From: Curtobacterium aurantiacum | Lineage (GTDB): Bacteria > Actinomycetota > Actinomycetes > Actinomycetales > Microbacteriaceae | Reading direction: 5' to 3' | Assembly: GCF_018598555.1 (NCBI RefSeq) | Contig: NZ_JAHEWN010000021.1 | Coordinates: 1 to 45,332 of the forward strand | DNA: 45,332 bases | In this document: piece by piece, positions 23,519 through 32,592 of the stretch | Layout: each line of letters begins with the position of its first letter | Numbering within the stretch: the stretch's first letter is position 1 | Program-made: the position numbers and the translations under genes | Notes under the pieces: generated by a model | What the model saw: only the letters and a program-made list of their open reading frames with translations | The model's database searches: none | What the model was told of the DNA's origin: nothing

Positions 23519-24805
23519 GTGCCCTCCGGAACCACCGCCGCGCTCCTGCGCGCCCGCCCTGCCCGCTCCTCCCTCCTGTTCGCGTTCGTCGCACGGGCCG
23601 TCGCCGCCCTCGCGCTGTTCGCGGTGGTCGTGATCGGCGTGCTGGCGGGAGCGTCGCCGGCGTCCGCGCACGGCTTCAGCTCGGTCGTCTACGCGGACGT
23701 CACCTCGACCGAGCCGACCACCGTGCAGGCGAAGCTCGGGCTCGAGTACGACCTGATGCTCGTCTCCGTCGCGACGAGTGAGGACGACGACGCGCTGCAC
23801 GAGCAGGGACAGAAGGCCTGGGACGACGGTGACTTCCCCGGCATGGTCTCGGCTGCCGAAGCGCACACCGACGCGATCGGGAAGTACGTCTTCGACCGGT
23901 TCACGGTGACCGGCGCCGGCGGACAGGCCTGCACGGGCACGCTCGACGACACCGTCACGGTCGACATGCAGGACGAGGTGCCCTACGCCCAGGTGACCGC
24001 GGACTTCACCTGCCCGGAACCGTCGGAGACGCAGTCCGGACACGTGGTGTCGTCGGAGCTGTTCCCCGACGACGAGACCTTCGTGCGCGACACGAAGACG
24101 ATCGTCACGTACGACGTCGACGACCGGGAGGGGTCGGCCACCCTCGATGCCTCGCAGCGGTCGTTCTCCACCGAGCAGTCGGCGGGCGAGCGCTTCTGGG
24201 AGTTCTTCCGCCTCGGCGCCGAGCACCTGCTGTTCGGGATCGACCACATCCTGTTCCTCGTCGCGCTCATCGCCGGGTCCCGGCGCCTGCGCGAGGTCGT
24301 GTACACCGCGTCCGCCTTCACGATCGCGCACTCGATCACGTTCATCCTCGCCGCACTCGGGGTCGTGAGCCCGCCGGCGATCGTCGTCGAGCCGCTCATC
24401 GCGCTGTCGATCGCCGCGGTCGCCGGCTGGTACCTGTGGCGGCTGTGGCGCCGTCGGTCGCGGGCGGACGAACTGGTCGTCGCCGAGCACGGGCACTTCT
24501 CGCTCGACCGGGCCGGCTGGACCCGCCTGGCCGTCGTCTTCGCCTTCGGACTCATCCACGGGCTCGGGTTCGCCGGGGCGCTCGGCATCCACGAGGCGTT
24601 CTCGTGGCAGCTGCTCGTGTCGCTGCTCATCTTCAACGTCGGCATCGAGGCCGTGCAGCTCGCGATCATCGTCATCGTGTTCCCGCCGCTCTCCCTGCTG
24701 CGGCGGAAGGCACACCGGGTGTCGCTCTGGGTGACGGGAGCGGTGACCGCCGGGGTGTTCGTGATGGGGATGATCTGGTTCGTGGAACGGATAGCCGCGG
24801 GCTGA
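23519..24805 (+). CDS. HupE/UreJ-like membrane protein with extracellular N-domain
   Basis: This 428-residue protein has a signal-like N-terminal helix ending ASPASAHG, an extracellular beta-rich domain (about residues 52-225) and six or seven C-terminal helices. The membrane part has the family signature EHLLFGIDHILFLVALIAGS and later GLIHGLGFAGALG, whose buried His and Asp resemble HupE/UreJ nickel or cobalt permeases. The group with this long N-domain (HupE_UreJ_2 type) is of unproven function. The start is GTG 23519; no clear Shine-Dalgarno is visible. Metal transport is inferred, and no urease or hydrogenase genes are nearby. Confidence 0.82.
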   Translation: MPSGTTAALLRARPARSSLLFAFVARAVAALALFAVVVIGVLAGASPASAHGFSSVVYADVTSTEPTTVQAKLGLEYDLMLVSVATSEDDDALHEQGQKAWDDGDFPGMVSAAEAHTDAIGKYVFDRFTVTGAGGQACTGTLDDTVTVDMQDEVPYAQVTADFTCPEPSETQSGHVVSSELFPDDETFVRDTKTIVTYDVDDREGSATLDASQRSFSTEQSAGERFWEFFRLGAEHLLFGIDHILFLVALIAGSRRLREVVYTASAFTIAHSITFILAALGVVSPPAIVVEPLIALSIAAVAGWYLWRLWRRRSRADELVVAEHGHFSLDRAGWTRLAVVFAFGLIHGLGFAGALGIHEAFSWQLLVSLLIFNVGIEAVQLAIIVIVFPPLSLLRRKAHRVSLWVTGAVTAGVFVMGMIWFVERIAAG

Positions 24806-24943
24806 CGATCCCCGCGTGCCAGCTGACAACCGGCGTTCGTGCCTGAACAGCGACGAGTTGTCACTCAGCGTTTACCAAGAAGTTTTGCAGTGCATGCAGA
24901 GTCTCCCGTGCTGCACCATCCCACGTCTGAGAAACGGACCCAC

Positions 24944-27076
24944 ATGAGTCTCCTGTCCGGCGCCCCTACCCGGCGCAGAACCACCACCCTCCGCGTCTGC
25001 GGAGCCGTCCTCGGGGCCGCGCTCATCGCCGGTGCCTCGATGGTCGGCACGAGCGCCGCCACCGCGGCGACGAACACCCCCACCACGAACATCTCGACCG
25101 GTGGCCCGATCCACATCCTGCTCGGCGTCGGCGCGACCGAGAGCCAGCGCATCGCCTCGTGGTACTTCCCCACGAACGTCGCGCAGTCGCTCGAGATCCA
25201 GAAGACCGCGTCGATGACCGACGGCGTCTTCACGGACGCCAAGAAGACGATCGCCGCGTCGAAGGCCGCGAACACCGCCGCCGACACGAGCACGACCGAC
25301 TCGAACACCCGGAACATCGAGGGCATCGCCGCCGAGTCGGGCTACATCAACGCGCACGCGACGATCTCGGACCTCGAGCCGAACACGTCGTACACGTACC
25401 ACGTCGGCGCGGCGGACGGCTCGGCCTGGTCCGCGTCGTACACCTTCACCACGAAGAGCTTCTCCGGCGACTTCGACTTCCTGTTCTTCGGTGACCCGCA
25501 GATCGGGTCGTCGGGCTTCACCGACGACGACGGTGCGGGCTGGGCCGACACGCTGAAGTACGCCACGTCGACCGAGCCGGACGCCGAACTCCTGGTCTCC
25601 GGTGGCGACCAGGTCGAGCACGCCAACAACGAGTACGAGTGGGGTGCCTTCGCCGACAGCAGCGACGTGCTCAAGCGCTACCCCTGGGCCTCGACGATCG
25701 GCAACCACGACGTGGGCGGCAAGGCCTACGAGCAGCACAACCAGGTGCCGAACTCCCTCAAGGTGCCGGACTTCTACCCGGGCGGCAACTCCACCGCGAA
25801 CTCGGGTGGCGACTACTGGTACATGTACAAGGGCGTCCTGTTCATCGACATCAACTCGAACGCCTACTCGGCCGGTTCGGACGGGGCCCACGTGAACTAC
25901 GTGCGCGACGTCATCAACCGCCACGGCGACGACGCGAAGTGGACCACGCTGGTCTACCACCACTCGATCTACTCGCCCGCCGACCACGCGAACGACCGTG
26001 ACAACCAGCAGCGCCGGTTCGACTTCACGCGTTCGTTCTCGGACATGGGTGTCGACCTCGTCCTGCAGGGCCACGACCACTCCTACTCGCGCAGCTACGC
26101 GATCAAGAACGGCAAGAAGGCCAACGTCAACGAGCAGCCCGCTGCTCCCGAGGTCTTCTCCGGCCCCGGCGGCGTCATCTACATGACGGCGAACTCGGCC
26201 TCCGGCTCGAAGTACTACGACCTCACCACCCCGGACGCCACCCAGGGCTACGGCGCGGACCCGCTCGACCCCACCGGTCAGCGTCACTTCGCCAACTCGG
26301 TCGAGAACCAGGAGCACGTCCGCACCTTCGTGAAGGTGTCGGTCACCGACGACAAGCTCGCCGTCGAGAACATCCGCGCCAGCGACTGCACCACGCTCAA
26401 CTCGGCCGTGCAGCACGGCAAGGTCGACACCTGCGGCGTGACCCTCCAGCCGACGGCCACGGCCGACCCGGCCGCGATCGGTTCGACGGTCGACAAGTTC
26501 GACCTGCACGCCACGCTGCCGACGACCACCACCACGCTCACCGCGTCGGCCGCCGAGCAGACCTACCGCACCGCGAAGCCGGCCAAGGTCACCGCGACCA
26601 TCGCCGGTGGCATCGGCACCCAGCAGGGCACGGTGACGTTCAAGGACGGCAGCAAGGTCCTCGGCACCGCCCCGGTGAAGGACGGCGCGGCCAGCATGAC
26701 GCTGCCGAGCACGCTCGCCATCGGCAAGCACGCGGTCACGGCCTCCTTCGTCAACGCGGACCCGGTCTACTCGGGGACGAACTCGAAGACGGCGAAGGCC
26801 ATGACGGTCACCGTCGAGAAGGCCCCGTCGCGCACCGCCATCAAGTACAGCGGTGGCAAGGCGACCGTCCAGGTGAAGGCCACCGGCTTCAGCGTCGACG
26901 GCACCGCCCGGATCTACCAGGGCTCGAAGCGCCTCGCCACCGTCACGGTGGAGGACGGCGTGGTCACCTCGAAGCTCCCGCTGAAGAAGGGCACGCACAC
27001 CCTGCACGCCGTCTTCGCCGGGACCTCGGAGCTCACCACGAGCACCAGCCCGACCGTCACGGTCGTCATCAAGTAG
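24944..27076 (+). CDS. Secreted metallophosphoesterase with FN3 and Ig-like domains
   Basis: This 710-residue protein has a Sec signal (about 1-43, ending AATAAT), a purple-acid-phosphatase-type fibronectin-like domain (about 50-165), a calcineurin-like phosphoesterase core and two bacterial Ig-like repeats at the C-terminus. Core metal motifs are FFGDPQIG, SGGDQVEH, TIGNHD, YHHSIYS and QGHDHSYSR. The Ig-like repeats begin near TTTTLTASAAEQTY and APSRTAIKYSGG. It has no LPXTG or membrane anchor, so it is released or wall-associated, where it could release phosphate from phosphoesters. ATG 24944 is chosen for the signal peptide. A perfect terminator follows at 27091-27122. Confidence 0.9.
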   Translation: MSLLSGAPTRRRTTTLRVCGAVLGAALIAGASMVGTSAATAATNTPTTNISTGGPIHILLGVGATESQRIASWYFPTNVAQSLEIQKTASMTDGVFTDAKKTIAASKAANTAADTSTTDSNTRNIEGIAAESGYINAHATISDLEPNTSYTYHVGAADGSAWSASYTFTTKSFSGDFDFLFFGDPQIGSSGFTDDDGAGWADTLKYATSTEPDAELLVSGGDQVEHANNEYEWGAFADSSDVLKRYPWASTIGNHDVGGKAYEQHNQVPNSLKVPDFYPGGNSTANSGGDYWYMYKGVLFIDINSNAYSAGSDGAHVNYVRDVINRHGDDAKWTTLVYHHSIYSPADHANDRDNQQRRFDFTRSFSDMGVDLVLQGHDHSYSRSYAIKNGKKANVNEQPAAPEVFSGPGGVIYMTANSASGSKYYDLTTPDATQGYGADPLDPTGQRHFANSVENQEHVRTFVKVSVTDDKLAVENIRASDCTTLNSAVQHGKVDTCGVTLQPTATADPAAIGSTVDKFDLHATLPTTTTTLTASAAEQTYRTAKPAKVTATIAGGIGTQQGTVTFKDGSKVLGTAPVKDGAASMTLPSTLAIGKHAVTASFVNADPVYSGTNSKTAKAMTVTVEKAPSRTAIKYSGGKATVQVKATGFSVDGTARIYQGSKRLATVTVEDGVVTSKLPLKKGTHTLHAVFAGTSELTTSTSPTVTVVIK

Positions 27077-27090
27077 CACCCGGCACCAGC

Positions 27091-27122
27091 AAGGGCCCCG
27101 CGATCTCGATCGCGGGGCCCTT
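27091..27122 (+). terminator. Rho-independent-like terminator
   Basis: AAGGGCCCCGCGAT (27091-27104) and ATCGCGGGGCCCTT (27109-27122) form a perfect 14-bp stem with loop CTCG, 15 nt after the phosphoesterase stop. Only two T residues follow. Confidence 0.9.
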
Positions 27123-27293
27123 CGCCGTGGTGCGGGGGTGGACGTCTGGCCAACCCGAGGACAGACGCCGCACCGGCTGACGGGAGACCCGAACTCCCTC
27201 CCGGCCGTCGCTGGTGCGAGCGACCGGTCAACCTGTGCTGAGCATGCGCCTGCCGCCCCCGTTCTGCCTGCGAACCAGGCCGTTTGCCAGGCT
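27123..27293. other. Intergenic stretch without a recognisable gene
   Basis: Together with its neighbours this makes a 338-nt gap between the phosphoesterase and the ice-binding-type gene. I see no reading frame with family resemblance and no structured RNA that I can name; the only signals are the terminator at its left edge and the promoter at its right edge. Confidence 0.6.
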
Positions 27294-27322
27294 TTGACCG
27301 GATGTGCAGACATTCCTAGGTT
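27294..27322 (+). promoter_or_regulatory. Sigma-70-type promoter of the ice-binding-type gene
   Basis: TTGACC (27294-27299) and TAGGTT (27317-27322) are separated by 17 nt, close to the actinobacterial housekeeping consensus. Transcription would start near 27329, leaving a leader of about 86 nt that contains the inverted repeat GCGCAT (27337-27342) and ATGCGC (27360-27365). Confidence 0.7.
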
Positions 27323-27414
27323 CTGGCTGTGGAGAAGCGCATACTTCGAGTCTCCGAGAATGCGCGCTCGTCGCCGACGTCACCCCGCCTCTCCTTGCAG
27401 GAAGCGGTCGGACC

Positions 27415-28671
27415 ATGCAGGCTCGCCATCCCAGACGCAGTTCCCTCCTGGTCGTGTCCGCGGCTGCCGTCGCCGCACTGATCACCCTCGGGACCGGGGG
27501 CGGAGCATCCGCCGCCACGGTCATCGACGGTCCGGTCAACCTCGGCACGGCGTCGACCTACGGCGTCCTCGGCGCGAGCGCGGTCACGAACACCGGCCCC
27601 TCCGTGGTCAACGGTGACCTCGGCGTCTCGCCCGGGACCTCCATCACCGGCTTCGGTGGCGCACCGAACGGCGTCGTGAACGGCACGGTCCACCAGACCG
27701 ACGCCGCCGCAGCACAGGCGCAGCGCGACACCACCACGGCGTACAACGTCGCGGCGTCGCTCTCCCCGACCCAGACCGGACTGACCGAGCTCAACGGCCT
27801 CTCGCTCTCTCCCGGCGTGTACTCCGGCGGCGCCCTCGCGCTCGCGAACAACGGCGCGCTGACCCTCGCCGGCAGTGCCGACTCCGTGTGGGTGTTCCAG
27901 GCGGCGTCGACCCTGACCATCGGGTCCGCCAGCCAGATCCTCATCACCGGCGGTGCCAGCTCGTGCAACGTCTTCTGGCAGGTCGGCAGCTCCGCCACCG
28001 TCGGCACCGGCGCACAGTTCCAGGGCACCGTCCTGGCGCAGCAGTCCGTGACCGCCACCACCGGCGCGACCGTGCAGGGTCGACTGCTGGCCCGCACCGG
28101 CGCGGTCACCCTCGACACCAACACGATCACCGCCTCGGCCGGCTGCCCCGCACCGGGCACCCCGTCGGAGTCGCCGACCATCACCTCGGGCAACCCGGCC
28201 GACGGCACCGTGGACGTGCCCTACTCGTCCACCGTCACCGCGACCGGCACCCCGAACCCGACCTTCACCGCCACGGGCCTGCCCGACGGCCTGACGATCG
28301 ACAGCACCACGGGCGTCATCTCCGGTACCCCGACCACCCCGGGCACGTCCACCGTGACGATCACCGCGTCGAACGGCACCAGCCCGGACGACACCCAGAC
28401 GGTGACCATCACGGTCCGCGCCCCGGCACCGGTGCCCACCGCGACACCCACCCCGACGGCACCCGCAGTGGTGCCCACCGACACCCCGAGCGGCCCCGTA
28501 GGCGCCGGCGGTGGCGGTAGCGGTAGCGGTGGAACCGACCAGCCCACCGGCCAGCTCGCGTTCACCGGTTCGGACCCGACCGTCCCGCTGAGCATCGCCG
28601 CCGCGCTGCTCGCAGCAGGTGCCACGCTCCTGGTCCTGCTCCGTCGTCGCCGCACCGCCGGCCGCATCTGA
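27415..28671 (+). CDS. Sortase-anchored ice-binding-type protein (DUF3494)
   Basis: This 418-residue surface protein has a Sec signal ending GGASAAT, an ice-binding DUF3494 beta-solenoid domain (about 36-240), a putative-Ig (He_PIG) domain with TATGLPDGLTIDSTTGVISG, a Pro/Thr-rich and Gly-rich spacer, and a C-terminal sorting signal LAFTG with hydrophobic helix and RRRR tail. DUF3494 landmarks are GTASTYGVLGASAVTNTG, GDLGVSPGTSI and GSADSVWVFQAAS. It is therefore covalently attached to the cell wall. Possible roles are adhesion to ice, recrystallisation inhibition or general adhesion, since many DUF3494 proteins come from mesophiles. ATG 27415 follows GGAAG. Confidence 0.9.
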   Translation: MQARHPRRSSLLVVSAAAVAALITLGTGGGASAATVIDGPVNLGTASTYGVLGASAVTNTGPSVVNGDLGVSPGTSITGFGGAPNGVVNGTVHQTDAAAAQAQRDTTTAYNVAASLSPTQTGLTELNGLSLSPGVYSGGALALANNGALTLAGSADSVWVFQAASTLTIGSASQILITGGASSCNVFWQVGSSATVGTGAQFQGTVLAQQSVTATTGATVQGRLLARTGAVTLDTNTITASAGCPAPGTPSESPTITSGNPADGTVDVPYSSTVTATGTPNPTFTATGLPDGLTIDSTTGVISGTPTTPGTSTVTITASNGTSPDDTQTVTITVRAPAPVPTATPTPTAPAVVPTDTPSGPVGAGGGGSGSGGTDQPTGQLAFTGSDPTVPLSIAAALLAAGATLLVLLRRRRTAGRI

Positions 28672-28686
28672 CCCACCCGTACGATC

Positions 28687-28718
28687 GACGGCCCCGCGAC
28701 CCTGGTCGCGGGGCCGTC
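28687..28718 (+). terminator. Rho-independent-like terminator
   Basis: GACGGCCCCGCGAC (28687-28700) and GTCGCGGGGCCGTC (28705-28718) form a perfect 14-bp stem with loop CCTG, 15 nt after the ice-binding-type gene. Confidence 0.9.
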
Positions 28719-28935
28719 TGCGTGCCGTCACCGGCCTTGCGGTCGGCCCACGTGCCCGAACGCCCGTGAACACGCCAACGGACTGCGGCTTCGACGACGT
28801 GCCACGCGCCTCCCGGCTCGTCGAGGACCAACGCCCGTCGTCGCACCCGTGAGGACCCTCAGGGACTGAGCGTCCACGTCATCCTCCAGGGTGATCCGTG
28901 GCGAGCGGCGCGCTCCCTACTGTTGGCGACGGAGC
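28719..28935. other. Intergenic stretch without a recognisable gene
   Basis: This is part of a 304-nt gap before the large hydrolase gene. I see no coding signal. TACTGT at 28918-28923 could be a -10 element for the hydrolase gene, but no convincing -35 precedes it. Confidence 0.5.
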
Positions 28936-28960
28936 GTGCGGTGGCGCATGCCCACCGCAC
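28936..28960 (+). promoter_or_regulatory. Leader hairpin abutting the ribosome-binding site
   Basis: GTGCGGTGG (28936-28944) and CCACCGCAC (28952-28960) form a perfect 9-bp stem with a 7-nt loop. The Shine-Dalgarno AGGGGAG begins 2 nt later, and GTG 28976 follows at good spacing. The stem could influence initiation or message stability; this is inferred. Confidence 0.45.
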
Positions 28961-28975
28961 CAGGGGAGATCCGAC

Positions 28976-31777
28976 GTGAACCGTTCGCCGAGACGCCGTT
29001 CCACCATCGCGCTGCAGATCGCGTGTTCGACACTCATCGCCGGGGCGCTCGCCGTCTCCGGCACGATCGCGGCACTGCCCGCGACCGCAGCACCGGGCAA
29101 CGGGTCGACCCCCGCGACGGGGACGACCACGATCACGACGCCGGGCACGCCGATCGCGCAGGGCGACGACTGGACGGTCACGCCGGCCGACGGTGGGTAC
29201 ACGGTCGTCCTGACCCTCGCCGAGCCCCTGCCGATCCGGGCGGCGGCACCGGTCCTGCTCGTCGACGGCACGGACATCGGTGTCGCGCAGACCAGCCTCG
29301 ACCAGCGACAGCTGACGGTCACGACGACCGACCCCACGGTCGCCGACGCCCGCAGCGTCGAACTCGGATGGACTGGCGAGACGGACCTGCAGGGCAACCG
29401 CCAGGCGGCGACCGCGCCGCAGACGGCGGTGCCGCGCGAGGCCCCGGCACCCCTGACCGACGATCCGGCATCCACGGGCCAGTACGCCGTGACCCGCGCC
29501 GACTACGACCTCGGCAACGAGGCCGAGACGATCAAGGGCTTCGGTCGCAAGGGCGAGATGCGTGCCGCGGTCTTCGTGCCGAAGGACGCCCCGGGCAAGC
29601 GTCCGGTCGTGGTGTTCCTGCACGGCCGCCACGAGGCCTGCTACGGCGGTACCTCCAACCCGAAGGCGTGGCCGTGTGGGAAGGGTCAGACCGACATCCC
29701 GAGCTACCTCGGCTACAACGCCGCGGCGACCGCCCTCGCGAGCCACGGCAACGTCGTCGTGTCGATCTCCGCGAACGCGATCAACGCCCTCGACGGCAGC
29801 TACTCAGACGACGGTGGAGCCGTGGCCCGAGGGCAGCTCGTCCTCGACCACCTCAGCCTGCTCCAGCGCGCCGACGCCGGACAGGAGCCCCGGCTCTCGC
29901 CGCTGCTCACGGGCAAGCTCGACCTGCAGCACGTCGGACTCATGGGGCACTCGCGCGGCGGTGACGGCGTGGTCCGAGCGGCCCTGCTCAACATGCAGCG
30001 CACCAGCCCCTTCGGCATCCGTGCGGTCCTGCCCCTGGCGCCGACCGACTTCGGTCGGATGACCCTGCCGGACACGAACACCGCCGTGGTCCTGCCGTAC
30101 TGCGACGGCGACGTGTCCGACCTGCAGGGCCAGCACTTCTACGACGACTCCCGCACCGCCTTCGGGGACGACGTGCTGCGCTCCTCGGTCCTGGTGATGG
30201 GTGCGAACCACAACTTCTTCAACACGACGTGGACCCCGGGCAAGTACGCGAAGGCGTCGTCGGACGACTGGTACGACGAGTCCGACGCCGTCTGCGGCGC
30301 CAGGGGGAAGCGGACCACTCGACTGTCGTCCGACCAGCAGTACGCCGTCGGCACGAGCCTGATCAGCGGCTTCTTCCGGCTGACCCTGGACGGTGAGCAG
30401 CAGTTCCTGCCGATGTTCGACGGCACGAACCGCCAGCCGGCCGCCCTGGGCTCGGCCGACGTCCGGGTGACCGCCTCGCAGCCCGGCGCGAGCCGACGCG
30501 ACCTCGCCCTGTTCGCCTCGGCGGACCCGGCGATCACCACCACCGGCGCCCTGACGGCGACGACCTGCGCGAGCACCGACGGCCTGCCCGCGAAGCAGAG
30601 CCTTCCGGCGTGCGTCTCGATCTCGTCCAACGCCCCGGACTACACGCCGGCGTACCTGGCGTCCTCGGTGCCGGCCACCCCGGCCCTGCACGTCTCGCCG
30701 ACGGCTGCGGCGACGGGCGGTCAGGTGCACGTCCCGGTGGCCCCGGCAGCCGGTGGCTTCACCGGGTTCCAGGCACTGTCGCTCCGCCTCACCCCGGACG
30801 ACACGGCGACGACGAACGCCGACGTCTCGATCACCCTCCGCGACGCGACCGGCGCCGTGGCGACCCGACGCGTGTCCGACACCAGCCGTGCCGGACAGCT
30901 GCTCCCCGGCACCCGCATGGCCCCGCGCAAGACGATCCTGCAGCAGGCGCGCATCCCGCTCGACGCGTTCGCCGGCATCGACCTGGCGTCCGTGCGCGAG
31001 GTCACGATCGACGTCCCGCAGAAGAACGGCGGGGTCCTGCTGAGCGACCTGTCGCTCGTGCCCGCCGCGACCCTCGGCACCCCGGTGGTCACGAACCGTC
31101 CCACCGCCCGCATCGCCGACCGGTTCGTGGACGAGGGCCGCACCCGCACGGTGGTCCGGGCAGCGGTCGTGCTCTCCCGGCCGGCCGAACAGGCCACGAC
31201 GGTGTACTTCGACCTCGACCAGGCCTACGACAACCGCATCCGTCCGGCGATGCAGCCCGTCACGTTCCAGCCCGGTGAGGTCTGCCGCGCGGTCGCCGTC
31301 TCGGTGAACGGTGACCGCACCCCGTCGTTCTCGCGGACGTCGGACTACGCGATGACGCTCAGCAACACCCAGGGCGGTTCGGTGATCGGCGACTCGATCG
31401 GCACGATGCGCATCCGCGAGGACGACGGCGTGCGCAGCGTGAACGGCCGTGCTTCGACTCCCGCTCCGGCAGTCGGCACCCCGGGGGACGCGTGCGCCGA
31501 GGCCCAGGCGACCCGCACGAGCATCGCGGTGACGCCGACGAGCGCTCGGAAGGGTGCCAAGGTCGCGATCTCGGCGACGGGGTTCCGCGCCGGCGAGTCG
31601 GTCACCGTCAGCATCGACGGCGGTCGGGCCACCCGCACGACGGCAGGTGCCGACGGCAAGGTCCGCCTGAAGATCACGAAGGCCGTGGCGGCGCTGGCAC
31701 CCGGCTCGCACGTGGTGCACGCCCGGGGCTACGGCTCCGACCAGCGGGCCCGGGGCACCTTCACGACGACGAAGTAG
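28976..31777 (+). CDS. Large secreted alpha/beta hydrolase with Calx-beta and Ig-like domains
   Basis: This is a 933-residue secreted protein (signal about 1-39, ending PATAAP). The hydrolase core has VVVFLHGRHEACYGG, the nucleophile elbow GHSRGG with S326, and a likely catalytic His412 in GANHNFF; the acid may be Asp in YCDGDVSD. After the catalytic half come a beta-sandwich region (about 560-700), a Calx-beta-like domain (about 705-825, with VTFQPGE and a terminal EDDG) and an Ig-like domain (about 845-933). The GTG start is fixed by AGGGGAG. It has no sorting signal. It could be an extracellular esterase or lipase, but the substrate is unknown. Confidence 0.82.
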   Translation: MNRSPRRRSTIALQIACSTLIAGALAVSGTIAALPATAAPGNGSTPATGTTTITTPGTPIAQGDDWTVTPADGGYTVVLTLAEPLPIRAAAPVLLVDGTDIGVAQTSLDQRQLTVTTTDPTVADARSVELGWTGETDLQGNRQAATAPQTAVPREAPAPLTDDPASTGQYAVTRADYDLGNEAETIKGFGRKGEMRAAVFVPKDAPGKRPVVVFLHGRHEACYGGTSNPKAWPCGKGQTDIPSYLGYNAAATALASHGNVVVSISANAINALDGSYSDDGGAVARGQLVLDHLSLLQRADAGQEPRLSPLLTGKLDLQHVGLMGHSRGGDGVVRAALLNMQRTSPFGIRAVLPLAPTDFGRMTLPDTNTAVVLPYCDGDVSDLQGQHFYDDSRTAFGDDVLRSSVLVMGANHNFFNTTWTPGKYAKASSDDWYDESDAVCGARGKRTTRLSSDQQYAVGTSLISGFFRLTLDGEQQFLPMFDGTNRQPAALGSADVRVTASQPGASRRDLALFASADPAITTTGALTATTCASTDGLPAKQSLPACVSISSNAPDYTPAYLASSVPATPALHVSPTAAATGGQVHVPVAPAAGGFTGFQALSLRLTPDDTATTNADVSITLRDATGAVATRRVSDTSRAGQLLPGTRMAPRKTILQQARIPLDAFAGIDLASVREVTIDVPQKNGGVLLSDLSLVPAATLGTPVVTNRPTARIADRFVDEGRTRTVVRAAVVLSRPAEQATTVYFDLDQAYDNRIRPAMQPVTFQPGEVCRAVAVSVNGDRTPSFSRTSDYAMTLSNTQGGSVIGDSIGTMRIREDDGVRSVNGRASTPAPAVGTPGDACAEAQATRTSIAVTPTSARKGAKVAISATGFRAGESVTVSIDGGRATRTTAGADGKVRLKITKAVAALAPGSHVVHARGYGSDQRARGTFTTTK

Positions 31778-31784
31778 CCGCGGG

Positions 31785-32522
31785 TCAGGAGGTCCCGTTC
31801 GTCGCGAGGTCTGCGAGCGGGACCTCGTCGCGGGCCACGGCGGCGGCGACCTGGCTCAGGGAGCGCTGGTTGGCACGGGCGTAGCGACGGATCATGCCGA
31901 AGGCCTCCTCGACGTCGACCCCGGCTGCGCGTGCGAGGTACCCCTTGGCCTGCTCGATGGTGACCCGGCTGTCGAGCGCGCGCTGCAGCTGCTCCGCGGT
32001 GAGGGTCGCGTGCTCGAGGGTCCGCTGCTGCAACAGGCTGATGGTCGCGACGTCGGCGAGGGCCTGGGCGGCTCGGGCATCGGCGCCGTTCAGCGCCCCC
32101 TCCGTCTCGCGGAACAGGTTCAACGACCCGACGGTGGTGTCCCGCAGCCGGAGCGGGATGGCGTGGACGCCCGCGTAACCGCGCGCCCGGGACGCCTCGG
32201 CGAACCGTGGCCAGTGCTGCCGCAGGTCGTCGGCGCTCTCCGACGTCACCAGCCGGCCGGTGGTGACGGCGGTGATGCACGGCCCCTCGCCGGCGTTGAG
32301 CTGGAGCAGTCCGATGAAGCTGCTCCGCTCGCTGGTCGACGCGACGACCCGCAGTTCGTCCTGCTTGTCGAGCAGGTGGATGGCACCCGCGGCGGCGTCG
32401 AACAGCTCGACGGCCCGGTCGACCAGCGTCTGCAGGACGTCGACCACGTCGTAGTCGGCGACGAGGCTGTCGGTGAGGGTCACGAACGTCTCGACCAGTC
32501 GTGCTTCGCGTACCTCGGTCAT
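31785..32522 (-). CDS. GAF-ANTAR domain regulator 1
   Basis: This 245-residue cytosolic regulator has an N-terminal GAF sensor (about 25-160, with GAIHLLDKQDELRVVASTSE and GEGPCITAVTTG) and a C-terminal ANTAR domain (about 170-235, with LDSRVTIEQAKGYLARAAGV, then EEAFGMIRRYARAN). ANTAR domains bind dual hexaloop RNA hairpins to prevent transcription termination. The ATG is at 32520-32522. It is convergent with the large hydrolase (7-nt gap) and divergent from the fatty acid desaturase. A second GAF-ANTAR gene lies 2.7 kb away. Confidence 0.92.
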   Translation of the reverse strand: MTEVREARLVETFVTLTDSLVADYDVVDVLQTLVDRAVELFDAAAGAIHLLDKQDELRVVASTSERSSFIGLLQLNAGEGPCITAVTTGRLVTSESADDLRQHWPRFAEASRARGYAGVHAIPLRLRDTTVGSLNLFRETEGALNGADARAAQALADVATISLLQQRTLEHATLTAEQLQRALDSRVTIEQAKGYLARAAGVDVEEAFGMIRRYARANQRSLSQVAAAVARDEVPLADLATNGTS

Positions 32523-32592
32523 GTGGGGAACGGTCCTTCCGTCGAGCAGGCGGGACAACCGTAGCCGAGCAGCGGACACGCGGACCTGTAGC

